The notes under the pieces were generated by a model, which was given only the letters and a program-made list of their open reading frames with translations, ran no database searches and was not told the DNA's origin. Below, piece by piece: positions 42,300 to 51,655 of a stretch of 64,000 nucleotides of DNA. The stretch's first letter is position 1. Each line of letters starts with the position of its first letter. This stretch comes from JBEGHD01 sp049334165. GTDB lineage: Bacteria; Bacteroidota; Bacteroidia; Flavobacteriales_D; Sanyastnellaceae. The DNA lies in NCBI GenBank assembly GCA_049334165.1, contig JBEGHD010000013.1, one strand, 5' to 3'. Made by a program: the position numbers and the translations under genes.

Positions 42300-44525
42300 C
42301 TATTGAATATCTGAAATGTTCACCGTTGCGTCATCAATTTTTTCTGTCAAATTTTCTTCGAAGTTAATTTCTTTCTGCGAATCTTCCGCATCAAGATGTG
42401 AAGAGTGCGCATTACTGTCTACAATGTGTGGTGCAATGATCAGAGCAACAATGGAGGTGAGCTTGATCAAAATGTTCATCGATGGTCCCGATGTGTCTTT
42501 GAAAGGATCACCAACAGTGTCACCTGTTACAGAAGCTTTGTGAGCTTCAGAACCTTTGTACTCCATTTTGCCATCAATTTCAACACCTTTTTCAAAAGAT
42601 TTTTTGGCGTTGTCCCATGCACCACCGGCATTGTTTTGGAAAATACCCATCAACACACCGCTAACGGTAATTCCGGCAAGAAGTCCACCGAGTGGTTCAG
42701 CTCCCATGGTGAATCCGATTACAATTGGCGCGAGCAAAGCGAGCGCACCCGGAGCAATCATTTCGCGAATAGAAGCCTGAGTTGAAATCTCAACACACTT
42801 CTCGTATTCTGGCTTCGTTGTGCCTTCCATAATTCCAGGAAGAGCTTTGAACTGACGTCTTACTTCTTTTACCATTGCCATGGCAGCGCGGCCTACAGCA
42901 GAAATAGCAAGTGCAGAGAAGATGAAAGGAATCATCGCCCCAACGAAAAGCATGGCAAGAACTTCGGCCTTGTAGATGTCGATGGCAGTAATGCCAGCGA
43001 GACCAACGTAAGCTGCAAAGAGCGCAAGTGCGGTGAGAGCTGCAGAAGCTATTGCAAACCCTTTACCTGAAGCGGCAGTGGTGTTTCCAACGGCATCGAG
43101 ATTGTCGGTTCTTCCGCGAACTTCTTCAGGCAATCCACTCATTTCGGCAATACCACCGGCATTGTCGGCAATAGGTCCAAAAGCATCGATCGCGAGCTGC
43201 ATGGCAGTTGTGGCCATCATTCCGGCAGCGGCAATGGCCACACCGTAAAGTCCTGCAAACTCGTAAGAAGTGTAGATTCCAGCTGCGAGAATCAAGATTG
43301 GAATCACAGTAGATTCCATACCTACAGAAAGTCCACCAATGATGTTGGTTGCGTGTCCGGTAGAAGATTGTCTAACAATAGAAAGAACGGGGCGTCTTCC
43401 CATGGCTGTGTAGTATTCCGTTACGATACTCATCAATCCACCCACGATGAGTCCAGTGAGAATTGCGTAGAATACATCCATGTTAGTAAATGCAAAAGTA
43501 ACAGCACCACGCTCGAAGTTGAGCTCAGCTGGAAGCATCCAGGTTACAAGGAAAAATGAAGCAATTCCGGTGAGAATTATTGAGCCCCAGTTTCCGAGGT
43601 TCAGAGCTTTTTGAACGCTTGAATCTTCACCGCTGATGCGAACGAAAAGCGTACCAACGATTGAGAAAATCAAACCGAGACCAGCAATTACCATCGGTAA
43701 GAGAATTGGCGCCATTCCGGCAAAGTTGTCCATGCTGATAACTTCACGGCCAAGAACCATCGATGCAAGGATAGTGGCTACGTAAGAACCGAAAAGGTCG
43801 GCACCCATCCCTGCAACATCACCTACGTTGTCTCCAACGTTGTCGGCAATTGTCGCTGGGTTGCGAGGGTCATCCTCTGGAATTCCTGCTTCTACTTTAC
43901 CAACGAGGTCGGCACCTACATCGGCTGCCTTGGTGTAAATACCACCACCCACACGAGCAAAAAGTGCAATCGACTCAGCACCGAGGGAGAATCCTGCAAG
44001 CACTTCTAGCGCTTTTTCCATTTCGGCACCATTTGGGCTGTAGCCTTCGGCATACATGTAGTAGAACACGATGAATAGCGAACCCAGTCCAAGAACTGCG
44101 AGTCCTGCCACACCGAGGCCCATCACAGCACCTCCATTAAACGAGACTTTTAGAGCTTGTTTGAGGCTGGTACGTGCAGCCTGAGTTGTTCTTACGTTTG
44201 CTTTTGTGGCGATATTCATACCGATCCATCCGGCAAAAGCAGAGAAAAATGCTCCAATGATAAAAGCTACTGCGATGAGCCATTCTGAGTGCTCAACGAG
44301 CGTTCCAGACCAGGCCAAAACACCACCAGCGACTACAGCGAAGATGGACAATACTTTCCATTCGGCTTTCAAAAAAGCAAGCGCACCATCAGAAATGTGC
44401 TTTGCAAGTTCTTTCATATTGGCATCTCCGGCATCCTGCTTATTTACCCAAACAGCCTTGATGATCATCACCAAAAGGCCCACCAGTCCCAGGATCGGAA
44501 CCAAATACATCATGTTACTTTCCAT
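42300..44525 (-). CDS. hppA: Membrane-bound proton/sodium-translocating pyrophosphatase
   Basis: HppA couples pyrophosphate hydrolysis to export of H+ or Na+. The 741-residue, about 16-segment product carries the family's catalytic motifs DVGADLVGKVEAGIPEDDPR and NVGDNVGDVAGMGADLF near residue 200. GNTTAASGKGFAI near 465 has Ala where K+-independent enzymes have Lys, so this should be the K+-dependent type. Whether it pumps Na+ or H+ cannot be decided by eye. A short charged extension with His and Glu follows the last segment. It is transcribed alone. Confidence 0.95.
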   Translation of the reverse strand: MESNMMYLVPILGLVGLLVMIIKAVWVNKQDAGDANMKELAKHISDGALAFLKAEWKVLSIFAVVAGGVLAWSGTLVEHSEWLIAVAFIIGAFFSAFAGWIGMNIATKANVRTTQAARTSLKQALKVSFNGGAVMGLGVAGLAVLGLGSLFIVFYYMYAEGYSPNGAEMEKALEVLAGFSLGAESIALFARVGGGIYTKAADVGADLVGKVEAGIPEDDPRNPATIADNVGDNVGDVAGMGADLFGSYVATILASMVLGREVISMDNFAGMAPILLPMVIAGLGLIFSIVGTLFVRISGEDSSVQKALNLGNWGSIILTGIASFFLVTWMLPAELNFERGAVTFAFTNMDVFYAILTGLIVGGLMSIVTEYYTAMGRRPVLSIVRQSSTGHATNIIGGLSVGMESTVIPILILAAGIYTSYEFAGLYGVAIAAAGMMATTAMQLAIDAFGPIADNAGGIAEMSGLPEEVRGRTDNLDAVGNTTAASGKGFAIASAALTALALFAAYVGLAGITAIDIYKAEVLAMLFVGAMIPFIFSALAISAVGRAAMAMVKEVRRQFKALPGIMEGTTKPEYEKCVEISTQASIREMIAPGALALLAPIVIGFTMGAEPLGGLLAGITVSGVLMGIFQNNAGGAWDNAKKSFEKGVEIDGKMEYKGSEAHKASVTGDTVGDPFKDTSGPSMNILIKLTSIVALIIAPHIVDSNAHSSHLDAEDSQKEINFEENLTEKIDDATVNISDIQ

Positions 44526-44829
44526 GTCTAAATATCTGTTTGATTAATAGTCTCGGTTATGAAATGATTTTCAAAAACGAGGGCAAAAATAGCTGTTTCG
44601 TCAATGGTTTACAAGCTTGGGGAATTCCGCGGTAAAAGTAGAGTTTAATTGCTGAGTGAGGGCCTCGTTATTTCCCCCTGATGAACTATAGACTCTTTGA
44701 TGCCTGCAAGTAAAAATTTTCAGATTGTGAGAAATTGTAGAAAATGCCACTGGTAGGTGACTGTTTTTGATTTGTATCAACAATTCTTCCGTGCTGCTGT
44801 TGACTTTGAAACCCTTAAAAACAAAATCA

Positions 44830-45540
44830 ATGACACGATCTTCAAAGCAATTTCGATCTTATATTATTTTTTTAGCATTATTAGTAGTAGGCTTAATGAG
44901 TTCTTGCGACCAGCAGAAAAAAGGAGGAGTTGAAGACACCGAGCCTGTTGGAGATATTATTCAGGAAACAGACAAGGAGTTGATTTATGAAGTGCCGCTA
45001 AATGGCATGAATGAAAAAGCTAACGGTGACCGTACTGTGAGCGGGATGGCCAAATTTGTAGTTTACAACGGTACACTCGACATCACGATTCAGGCGGAAG
45101 GCCTTGAGCCAAACACCATGCACCTTCAACATTTACATGGGCTGGAAGAGCTTGGAATTGCCAACTGCCCGGACGGACTTGAAGCAGACAAGAACCAGGA
45201 CGGATTTGTGGATCTTATAGAAACACGAGAGAGTGCTGGTATCACCATGATACCACTTCACGACAACCCAAGTTCGCTTACCATCAAGACAGAAACTTAT
45301 CCAGTGTCAGATGAAAATGGAAAAATGAGCTACAAGAAAACGGTTGACTTAGCTGAGCTTGGTGCGGCCTACAACAAGAAATTTGGGAAAGACACGCTTA
45401 ACTTAAATAAGCATATCATTTTTCTTCACGGGGTGAGTTCGGATGCCGAACTTCCAGAAAGCGTTCAATCACTGCCTGAGGTGCCTGCCCACGTAACCTT
45501 GCCCGTTGCCTGCGGATCACTGGATGACGCTGAGGTATAA
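44830..45540 (+). CDS. Lipoprotein, CHRD-like
   Basis: The 236-residue product, counted from the ATG at 44830, has a lipoprotein signal with lipobox GLMSSC followed by DQQKKGG. The mature part resembles a CHRD-like beta fold: VSGMAKFVVYNGTLDI, the histidine-containing NTMHLQHLHGLEE and, near the end, KHIIFLHGVSSDAELP. Two His-rich strands may bind a metal, which is inference. It is a single gene ended by a 17-bp terminator. A longer in-frame start at 44767 is unlikely because the signal would no longer be N-terminal. Confidence 0.72.
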   Translation: MTRSSKQFRSYIIFLALLVVGLMSSCDQQKKGGVEDTEPVGDIIQETDKELIYEVPLNGMNEKANGDRTVSGMAKFVVYNGTLDITIQAEGLEPNTMHLQHLHGLEELGIANCPDGLEADKNQDGFVDLIETRESAGITMIPLHDNPSSLTIKTETYPVSDENGKMSYKKTVDLAELGAAYNKKFGKDTLNLNKHIIFLHGVSSDAELPESVQSLPEVPAHVTLPVACGSLDDAEV

Positions 45541-45568
45541 CTCCTCATCTGATAAAAGATAATGTTTT

Positions 45569-45605
45569 GAAAGGGCTGGGATTTTTTCAAAATCCCAGCC
45601 CTTTC
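45569..45605. terminator. Very strong terminator, 17-bp stem
   Basis: GAAAGGGCTGGGATTTT (45569-45585) pairs perfectly with AAAATCCCAGCCCTTTC (45589-45605) around a TTC loop; TATTT follows. It closes the lipoprotein gene. Confidence 0.82.
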
Positions 45606-45697
45606 TATTTCCTCGAAAGAATTTTGCGTGTGGTTATTTTTCGAGTTTGTATATTCAACTCGAATTTAAATCTGGACCTTAACCAAAACCACGTCTT

Positions 45698-46150
45698 TTG
45701 AAAATTGTAGAAATCCTTCTTTTAATTATAGTGATTGCCTCGATTTACTACAAACAACAGCTAGAAGGAATAGACTTGCTTTTTGTTTTTTCTATTGGAC
45801 TGTTGACTAATCTGTATTTCTTTCTCGGTTTTGCCCTTTTTAGTAATTTCCGAATTCGGAAACTCTTTAAATCGGGTGCCATTCAATCCAAAAGTCCGCT
45901 TCAGATTGTTTTGGGATTTGCCCTTGGAGTGTCGCTGGCCGTGTTGCTAAATGGTGTTTTGTTTATGGGCCAGATGTGGCCCAATGGCGGTGCTTTGATT
46001 ACAGTGGGGCTTGGCATGACAATGCTTTTGGCTGCTGCTCTGCTTATTTTCTTCTTTATAAAACAGGAAAAGGAAAGGATATTCCTGACGATGCTACTCA
46101 GAGCGTTGTTGTTTATCGTTGTGGGACTTTACTATTTCCCTTCATTTTAA
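45698..46150 (+). CDS. Small four-helix membrane protein, related to the one at 47460
   Basis: The 150-residue product starts with TTG and has about four membrane segments. It is clearly related to the protein at 47460-48014: YFFLGFALFSNFRIRKLFKSG matches YAYFGFALFNGVGFKEIFKKG, and MWPNGGAL matches MQWPNSKVL. The Met-x-Trp-Pro segment before a helix recalls GldL-like membrane proteins of Bacteroidota, though only weakly. It lies 47 bases upstream of a POT-like transporter gene. Function is unknown. Confidence 0.7.
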   Translation: MKIVEILLLIIVIASIYYKQQLEGIDLLFVFSIGLLTNLYFFLGFALFSNFRIRKLFKSGAIQSKSPLQIVLGFALGVSLAVLLNGVLFMGQMWPNGGALITVGLGMTMLLAAALLIFFFIKQEKERIFLTMLLRALLFIVVGLYYFPSF

Positions 46151-46197
46151 TTCTAGTCGAACAGAAAAGATTCACTTTAAAGAAACCTTAACTACTC

Positions 46198-47463
46198 ATG
46201 AGCGAAACAAGCTACTCCAGCTCCAACACTCCTCTAGATTACGAACGGCCGAATATTGTTGAAGAACAATCTTCAAAAGGCCACGACCTTCATACTTTTA
46301 TCTATTCTATCTCCAGAATGTTTGAGCGAGCAGCCTACTACGGTATTCGTGGGATACTGGTGCTCTATATGATCGATGGCGCTCTAAAGATGGGCCAGGA
46401 AAGTGCGTTTAGTGTTTATGGCTACTTCACGGCTTTCATCATTTTGGCTCAGATTCTAGGTGCTGTCCTGGGGGATCTGGTACTCGGAAACCGCGGAGCA
46501 CTAATCATTGGTGGAGTTCTTCAGGCTATTGGGGCGTTTGTTCTTTGCATCCCTTCAATTGGAGCGCTTTATGCTGGTATGGTGCTGATAGTAATAGGGG
46601 GAGGACTCTATTCGCCTAATCTCCTTGCGAGTTTTGGTAAGCACTATCTCAATAAGAAGCATTTACTCGATGCTGGCTTCGGGATAATTTATACAGCTGT
46701 TAATATGGGGGCCTTTTTGGGTATAGCTGTTTTGAGCCTAATAGCTGAAAAGGTAGGTTATCCGATTGGCTTTGCATGTGGCGGTTTTCTAATGCTCGTG
46801 GCGGCCATTTTGCCCTTGGCTTTGAGGGGGCAGGCCAATTTCCGAAATGTGCAGTTGAGTATTCCCTTGTCGAATAGAGTTTTGAAGATAGTAATAGCTT
46901 GTATTGCGGCTGGAATTTTTTGGGGTGTGTATGAAATAAGTTATTCCGATCTATATGAAGGATTTGAACAGCTTTCGAATTCACTCGACCTACCAGAAAG
47001 CATGGCTAGATCGGTTAGCACAATTTTCCTGTTACCATTAATTGTCATAGCTGTCATTATTTGGTCAATCTTTCGACAGGGGCATTTTGTAAAACTGTTT
47101 ATCGGCTTTGTTTCTGGTGCAATTGGCCTGGGACTAATCTACCTCATTTCGGGATCAATTTCTGATAGTGACACTTTCATTGTCTTATTGGCTGCGTTTT
47201 TCTTTAGCCTGGCAGAAATTCACATTGCCCCCATTGCTTATTCAATTTTGACGAGATACGCCCATCCAAAATACCTGGCCATGATATTGAGCCTTTTGCT
47301 TGTGGCGTCTTCAATGGCTTATAAAATAGTAAGCTTACTGGCTGACGTTTCACAATTCTATCGACCGTCATTTGGTTCTTACATTGGAGCGATAACCATG
47401 CTCATTGCGAGTGTAGGATTGTTGATTTATCTTTTGACAACTAGGAAAAATGAGGTAGGATGA
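46198..47463 (+). CDS. POT/PTR2-like peptide transporter, degenerate proton-coupling motif
   Basis: The 421-residue product has about 12 membrane segments and the POT signature region FERAAYYGIRGILVLYM (about residues 42-58) plus GAVLGDLVLGNRGALIIGG and NMGAFLG. POT proteins import di- and tripeptides with protons. The conserved ExxERFxYY motif reads RMFERAAYY here (Arg40 for the first Glu, Ala45 for Phe), which may abolish proton coupling. It is also shorter than the usual 450-500 residues. It is flanked by two related small membrane proteins and overlaps the second by 4 bases. Confidence 0.85.
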   Translation: MSETSYSSSNTPLDYERPNIVEEQSSKGHDLHTFIYSISRMFERAAYYGIRGILVLYMIDGALKMGQESAFSVYGYFTAFIILAQILGAVLGDLVLGNRGALIIGGVLQAIGAFVLCIPSIGALYAGMVLIVIGGGLYSPNLLASFGKHYLNKKHLLDAGFGIIYTAVNMGAFLGIAVLSLIAEKVGYPIGFACGGFLMLVAAILPLALRGQANFRNVQLSIPLSNRVLKIVIACIAAGIFWGVYEISYSDLYEGFEQLSNSLDLPESMARSVSTIFLLPLIVIAVIIWSIFRQGHFVKLFIGFVSGAIGLGLIYLISGSISDSDTFIVLLAAFFFSLAEIHIAPIAYSILTRYAHPKYLAMILSLLLVASSMAYKIVSLLADVSQFYRPSFGSYIGAITMLIASVGLLIYLLTTRKNEVG

Positions 47464-48014
47464 AAAAACTAGAAAAAACATTAATAGTTCTTATAGTAAT
47501 GTCATTCATCATGCGTGTACTGGTCTTGCCATTTGGTACAACGCTTTTCGTTTTTTCATCGGGCTCTCTGGCTCTGGTTTACGCATATTTTGGTTTTGCA
47601 CTTTTCAACGGTGTCGGCTTCAAAGAGATATTCAAGAAAGGTTCTTTTAAAGGAGTCGGAGCCTGGTTAATACTCCTGGCCATTTTCGCTGGTTTGGTTT
47701 TGTCGGTCACTGTAGTGGGGATTGAGTTTCGACTTATGCAATGGCCAAATTCCAAAGTGTTGCTTGGTGGAGGCTTGATTGGACTTTTGCTGGTGTTCGT
47801 CTTTGCTTTAATCGCGAGGGCAAAAGGAAATACGCCATTGTTTAAACGCATCTCACAGCGAGCTGTCCCGTTTTTGGCAGTAGCACTTATTTGCTTCTTT
47901 TTGTCTAATGACACCATCCGCCACTTTAGATTTCACAGGGGAGAAAACGGCTTTGAAAGAGTGGATCCGGAAAAGATTGATAGGCGTTATGAGGAGAGGG
48001 GAGGTTTCGAATAA
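47460..48014 (+). CDS. Small membrane protein, related to the one at 45698
   Basis: The 184-residue product has about four membrane segments followed by a charged C-terminal tail (about residues 155-184, HRGENGFERVDPEKIDRRYE). It shares its core with the protein at 45698-46150. The start ATG overlaps the transporter's stop (ATGA), which indicates coupling. It could be an accessory subunit of the transporter; this is inference from gene order. Confidence 0.72.
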   Translation: MKKLEKTLIVLIVMSFIMRVLVLPFGTTLFVFSSGSLALVYAYFGFALFNGVGFKEIFKKGSFKGVGAWLILLAIFAGLVLSVTVVGIEFRLMQWPNSKVLLGGGLIGLLLVFVFALIARAKGNTPLFKRISQRAVPFLAVALICFFLSNDTIRHFRFHRGENGFERVDPEKIDRRYEERGGFE

Positions 48015-48255
48015 GTTGAAATAGCATAGGTTCACGCAGTGAGAACCGCAGTGAGAATCAAGGTTTCGTCCGGAAATTGCTGCATTTCAGGTCTTTATGT
48101 TATGATAAGCAGGGAGGTAGCTCATTGGAGAAGTAATTAATAATTATCTAATCCATAATTCCATTTGAATCAAAAACACTTTTCTGTTTTCCCTGTTGTC
48201 CTTTCATGAGTTTTTCTAAAAGCTTCACAAGCCTAATTCTTCAAAGGATTTTATC

Positions 48256-49428
48256 GTGACAAAAAAGCTGCTAACGCAGACCAATCTGCACATCATATTT
48301 GGGATTACCCTCGTGGCGGTAATGGGCGTGTCAAGCATTGCTCCGGCATTCCCACAAATCGAAAAGGCTCTTGGAGTCTCCACTCAGCAAGTTGGCTTAT
48401 TGATTACTGTTTTCACTGTTCCGGGAGTTTTGCTGACCCCTCTGCTTGGTGTGCTTGCCGACCGACTGGGAAGAAAACGAATTCTGGTGCCGTCACTCTT
48501 TCTTTTTGGACTAGGCGGAGCGGCTTGCTTTTTTACAACTGATTTTCAGTCGTTGCTTATTTTTAGAAGTCTGCAGGGAGTAGGGGCAGCTGCATTGGGC
48601 GCGCTCAATCTCACACTAATTGGTGATTTGTATGAAGGGCGAAACAGAACTGCCGCCATGGGCTACAACTCGAGTGTGCTCAGCATCGGTACGGCACTCT
48701 ACCCGGCAGTTGGCGGTGCCCTGGCTATGTTGGGTTGGAACTACATTTTTCTCTTGCCATTACTTGCCATACCTATCGGATTGATTGTGATTTTTAGTCT
48801 CGACAACCCAGAGCCGGACGGCAATGGCAATTTTAAGAAGTATCTCGGTGACACCTGGCGGAGTATCAATCAGGTACCAGTTTATATTTTGTTTACGGTG
48901 AGCGTGATTACCTTCATTATTCTCTACGGTGCTGTGATCACTTATTTCCCTTTTATCTCTGGAAAGCGATTTGACGCCACTTCTTTTCAGATCGGTATTT
49001 TGATGTCTTCCATGTCGTTGAGCACAGCTGTTACTTCCACAATGATTGGTAAGCTCACTGAGCGTTTCTCTGAGCGAAAGTTGTTGCTGTTCGCCTTTGT
49101 GCTCTATGCAATTTCACTTTCGATCATTCCTTATGTCTCAGGCCTGTGGTTTCTTTTAATTCCAATCTTGATTTTTGGAGTGGCTCAGGGAATGAACCTG
49201 CCGAGCTTCATGACCTTGCTGACAGGGTTTGCTCCTCTCGAAAATCGGGCTGCCTTCATGTCGATCAACGGTATGGTGCTGCGTGTCGGTCAAACTCTCG
49301 GGCCAGTAGTGATGGGATTTTTCTTCAACCAATTTGGAATCGACTCGGTTTATTGGATCGGTGCAGTGCTGGCAGTGGTTATGTTCTTCCTAATTCTTTT
49401 CTTTTTGAAGAGGAGTGGAGGTGAGTGA
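48256..49428 (+). CDS. MFS transporter, drug:H+ antiporter-1 type
   Basis: The 390-residue product starts with GTG and has 12 membrane segments. It shows the MFS loop motif GVLADRLGRKRIL between helices 2 and 3, RSLQGVGAAALGALN in helix 4 and the antiporter-type GPVVMGFF in the second half. Such transporters export small molecules or drugs; the substrate cannot be told. A 241-base gap without a recognisable gene lies upstream and contains the short direct repeat CGCAGTGAGAA. Confidence 0.92.
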   Translation: MTKKLLTQTNLHIIFGITLVAVMGVSSIAPAFPQIEKALGVSTQQVGLLITVFTVPGVLLTPLLGVLADRLGRKRILVPSLFLFGLGGAACFFTTDFQSLLIFRSLQGVGAAALGALNLTLIGDLYEGRNRTAAMGYNSSVLSIGTALYPAVGGALAMLGWNYIFLLPLLAIPIGLIVIFSLDNPEPDGNGNFKKYLGDTWRSINQVPVYILFTVSVITFIILYGAVITYFPFISGKRFDATSFQIGILMSSMSLSTAVTSTMIGKLTERFSERKLLLFAFVLYAISLSIIPYVSGLWFLLIPILIFGVAQGMNLPSFMTLLTGFAPLENRAAFMSINGMVLRVGQTLGPVVMGFFFNQFGIDSVYWIGAVLAVVMFFLILFFLKRSGGE

Positions 49429-49454
49429 AAAATGGGCAATAATCTCATAGCCCC

Positions 49455-49486
49455 AAAAAAAAAAGCCCCTCCAATCAGGAGAGGCT
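49455..49486 (-). terminator. Terminator of pdhB
   Basis: On the minus strand AAGCCTCTCC and GGAGGGGCTT form an imperfect 10-bp stem followed by a run of ten T. It lies 23 bases after the pdhB stop codon. Confidence 0.82.
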
Positions 49487-49509
49487 TCTCTAAAATAATT
49501 TATTGAGAT

Positions 49510-50493
49510 TTACTGCTTGATATACATCACATCTTTCACAGCTCTCACCACATCGCCTTCATTTGGCAGTGCCTCATCGATGAGGGTTTTGGCAAACGCA
49601 AATGGCGTGTCGGCTTGTGTCAGTCTTCTGATTGGCGCATCGAGATAATCGAATGCGTGTCGCTGAACTCGGTAAGTGATTTCCGTAGAGATTGAAGAAA
49701 CCGGGAAGCTCTCTTCGAGAATAACCAGCCTGTTCGTTTTCTTAATCGACTTTACAATTGCTTCGATGTCGAGCGGACGGATGGTGCGAAGGTCGATCAC
49801 CTCTGCCTGAATACCGTCTTTAGCGAGTTCTTCGGCAGCTGCGAGAGCTGTTTTCATGATTTTCCCGAAAGACACAATCGTTACGTCTGTTCCTTCGCGC
49901 TTCACATCAGCTACCCCAATTGGGATGAGGTATTCGCTCTCTGGCACTTCACCTTTGTCGCCATACATTTTTTCAGACTCCATCACCAAAACAGGGTCGT
50001 TGTTGCGGATAGCTGATTTCAATAGTCCTTTGGCATCGTAAGGGTTCGATGGAGTTACTACTCTCAATCCGGGAATGTGAGCGTACATCGATTCGAAAGC
50101 CTGCGAGTGAGTTGCAGCGAGTTGGCCTGCCTGACCGTTTGGTCCGCGAAAAACGATAGGAATGTTAAACTGTCCACCAGACATTTGGTAAATTTTGGCC
50201 GCGCAGTTGATGATCTGGTCCGCTGCGAGAATGGCAAAGTTCCAGGTCATGAATTCTACAATCGGTCTCAAACCATTCATTGCAGCTCCCACGCCAATTC
50301 CGGCAAATCCGAGCTCAGAAATAGGAGTGTCGATTACGCGCTTAGCGCCAAATTCGTCCAGCATGCCTTTACTGGCCTTGTACGCACCATTGTATTCGGC
50401 AACTTCTTCTCCCATCAAAAAGACGCTCTCGTCTCTTTTCATCTCTTCTGTCATCGCCTCGCGAATGGCATCTCTAAATTGTATCTCTCGCAT
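49510..50493 (-). CDS. pdhB: Pyruvate dehydrogenase E1 component, beta subunit
   Basis: The E1 alpha/beta pair decarboxylates pyruvate with thiamine diphosphate and passes acetyl units to E2. The 327-residue product has the beta-subunit pattern: MREIQFRDAIREAMTEEM, VFLMGEEVAEYNGAYK, DTPISELGFAGIGVGAA near residue 56 and EFMTWNFAILAADQI. The C-terminal transketolase domain ends with LPNEGDVVRAVKDV. Neither alpha subunit nor E2 is adjacent. It is divergent from etfB and ends with its own terminator. Confidence 0.96.
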   Translation of the reverse strand: MREIQFRDAIREAMTEEMKRDESVFLMGEEVAEYNGAYKASKGMLDEFGAKRVIDTPISELGFAGIGVGAAMNGLRPIVEFMTWNFAILAADQIINCAAKIYQMSGGQFNIPIVFRGPNGQAGQLAATHSQAFESMYAHIPGLRVVTPSNPYDAKGLLKSAIRNNDPVLVMESEKMYGDKGEVPESEYLIPIGVADVKREGTDVTIVSFGKIMKTALAAAEELAKDGIQAEVIDLRTIRPLDIEAIVKSIKKTNRLVILEESFPVSSISTEITYRVQRHAFDYLDAPIRRLTQADTPFAFAKTLIDEALPNEGDVVRAVKDVMYIKQ

Positions 50494-50863
50494 GTTTCTC
50501 TTTGTTTTCAGGTGAGCAAAATTAGAAATAAAATTTTCTCACTCCACATGAGTGTCGAAAGTCTCGGAAAAGGTTTTTGTTCAGCCTGAACCTGAGCAAA
50601 AGTCAGGTGCCTTTATTATCGAATCTGATAATCGGTGACCTCAAGAAAAAACTGACAACTAATTTATTATGCACGCATACGAGTTTGAGAAACAATTCTT
50701 TGACTTTATCTGTTAGCATTTGAGCCAAAAATGGCTAAGTTTGCAACCCTGAAAAGGACGCTGTAGAAACCATTAAATGAACGAGCTATCGGCCCGGCAG
50801 ACGTTTTTCGCTCATGCGATCAACACATTTCTTACAGGTCGAAGCACATAAAAAATAAAACGC
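50494..50863. promoter_or_regulatory. Divergent intergenic region pdhB/etfB, 370 bases
   Basis: This region separates pdhB (leftward) from etfB (rightward). TAAGTTTG at 50736-50743 matches the TAnnTTTG -7 consensus and would give etfB a leader of about 115 bases; no -33 TTTG is at the expected spacing. I see no reading frame, tRNA or recognisable riboswitch here. Confidence 0.45.
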
Positions 50864-51607
50864 ATGAAGATATTAGTTTGTATCAGCAAAGCTCCGGATA
50901 CAACCTCCAAGATTGCATTTACCAATAACAACACCGAGTTTGATACCAACGGCATTCAGTTTATCGTAAACCCTTACGATGAGTGGTACGCCCTGGTGAG
51001 AGCCCTCGAATTGAAAGAGGCCAAAGGCGATGGCAACGTGACCATCATCACGGTGGGTAAAGAAGACAACGATCCGATAATCAGAAAGGCACTTGCAATT
51101 GGTGCTGACGATGCAGTTCGCGTTGATGCGGAACCGACAGATGCACTTTTTGTAGCCAAGCAAATTGCCAACTACGCAAAAGAGAATGACTTTGACATGG
51201 TGTTTGCCGGCAAAGAAACAATTGACTACAACGGATCGCAGGTTGGCGGAATGATCGCTGAACTGCTCGACTGGCCTTATGTTTCACTTGCAACAAAACT
51301 CGAAATGGATGGCGACACAGCCACCATCGAGCGCGACATCAAGGGAGGTAGCGAAGCAGTAGAAATCTCTGGCAACTTTGTGATGAGCGCTGCAAAAGGG
51401 ATGGCCGAACAACGCATTCCGAATATGCGCGGGATCATGGCAGCTCGTAAAAAGCCACTCAACGTGGTAGAGCCTGTAGAAGCTTCAAAGCACACAGAAG
51501 TAAAAACTTACGAATTGCCACCGGAAAAAGGTGACGTGAAACTCATCGATCCCGAAAACGTGCAGGAACTTGTGGACTTGCTTCACAACGATGCCAAGGT
51601 GATATAA
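50864..51607 (+). CDS. etfB: Electron transfer flavoprotein, beta subunit
   Basis: EtfB, with EtfA, carries electrons from acyl-CoA dehydrogenases to the respiratory chain. The 247-residue product has MKILVCISKAPDTTSKI, NPYDEWYALVRALELKE, VTIITVGKEDNDPIIRKALAIGADD (AMP/FAD site region) and FAGKETIDYNGSQVG. It is followed by etfA after 48 bases, then bfn and nupC, an order I recall as common in Flavobacteriales. Confidence 0.96.
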   Translation: MKILVCISKAPDTTSKIAFTNNNTEFDTNGIQFIVNPYDEWYALVRALELKEAKGDGNVTIITVGKEDNDPIIRKALAIGADDAVRVDAEPTDALFVAKQIANYAKENDFDMVFAGKETIDYNGSQVGGMIAELLDWPYVSLATKLEMDGDTATIERDIKGGSEAVEISGNFVMSAAKGMAEQRIPNMRGIMAARKKPLNVVEPVEASKHTEVKTYELPPEKGDVKLIDPENVQELVDLLHNDAKVI

Positions 51608-51655
51608 CCAGGCCTGCCCGAGTCAATTTATTTCAAACGAATTAAAAGTTAAGAA

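Noticed and set aside
48015..48255. A gene or tRNA between the small membrane protein and the MFS gene
   Set aside because: No frame with a believable product and no cloverleaf; only a short direct repeat CGCAGTGAGAA is visible.
50494..50863. Riboswitch in the long etfB leader
   Set aside because: I see no known aptamer core and no clear competing stems.
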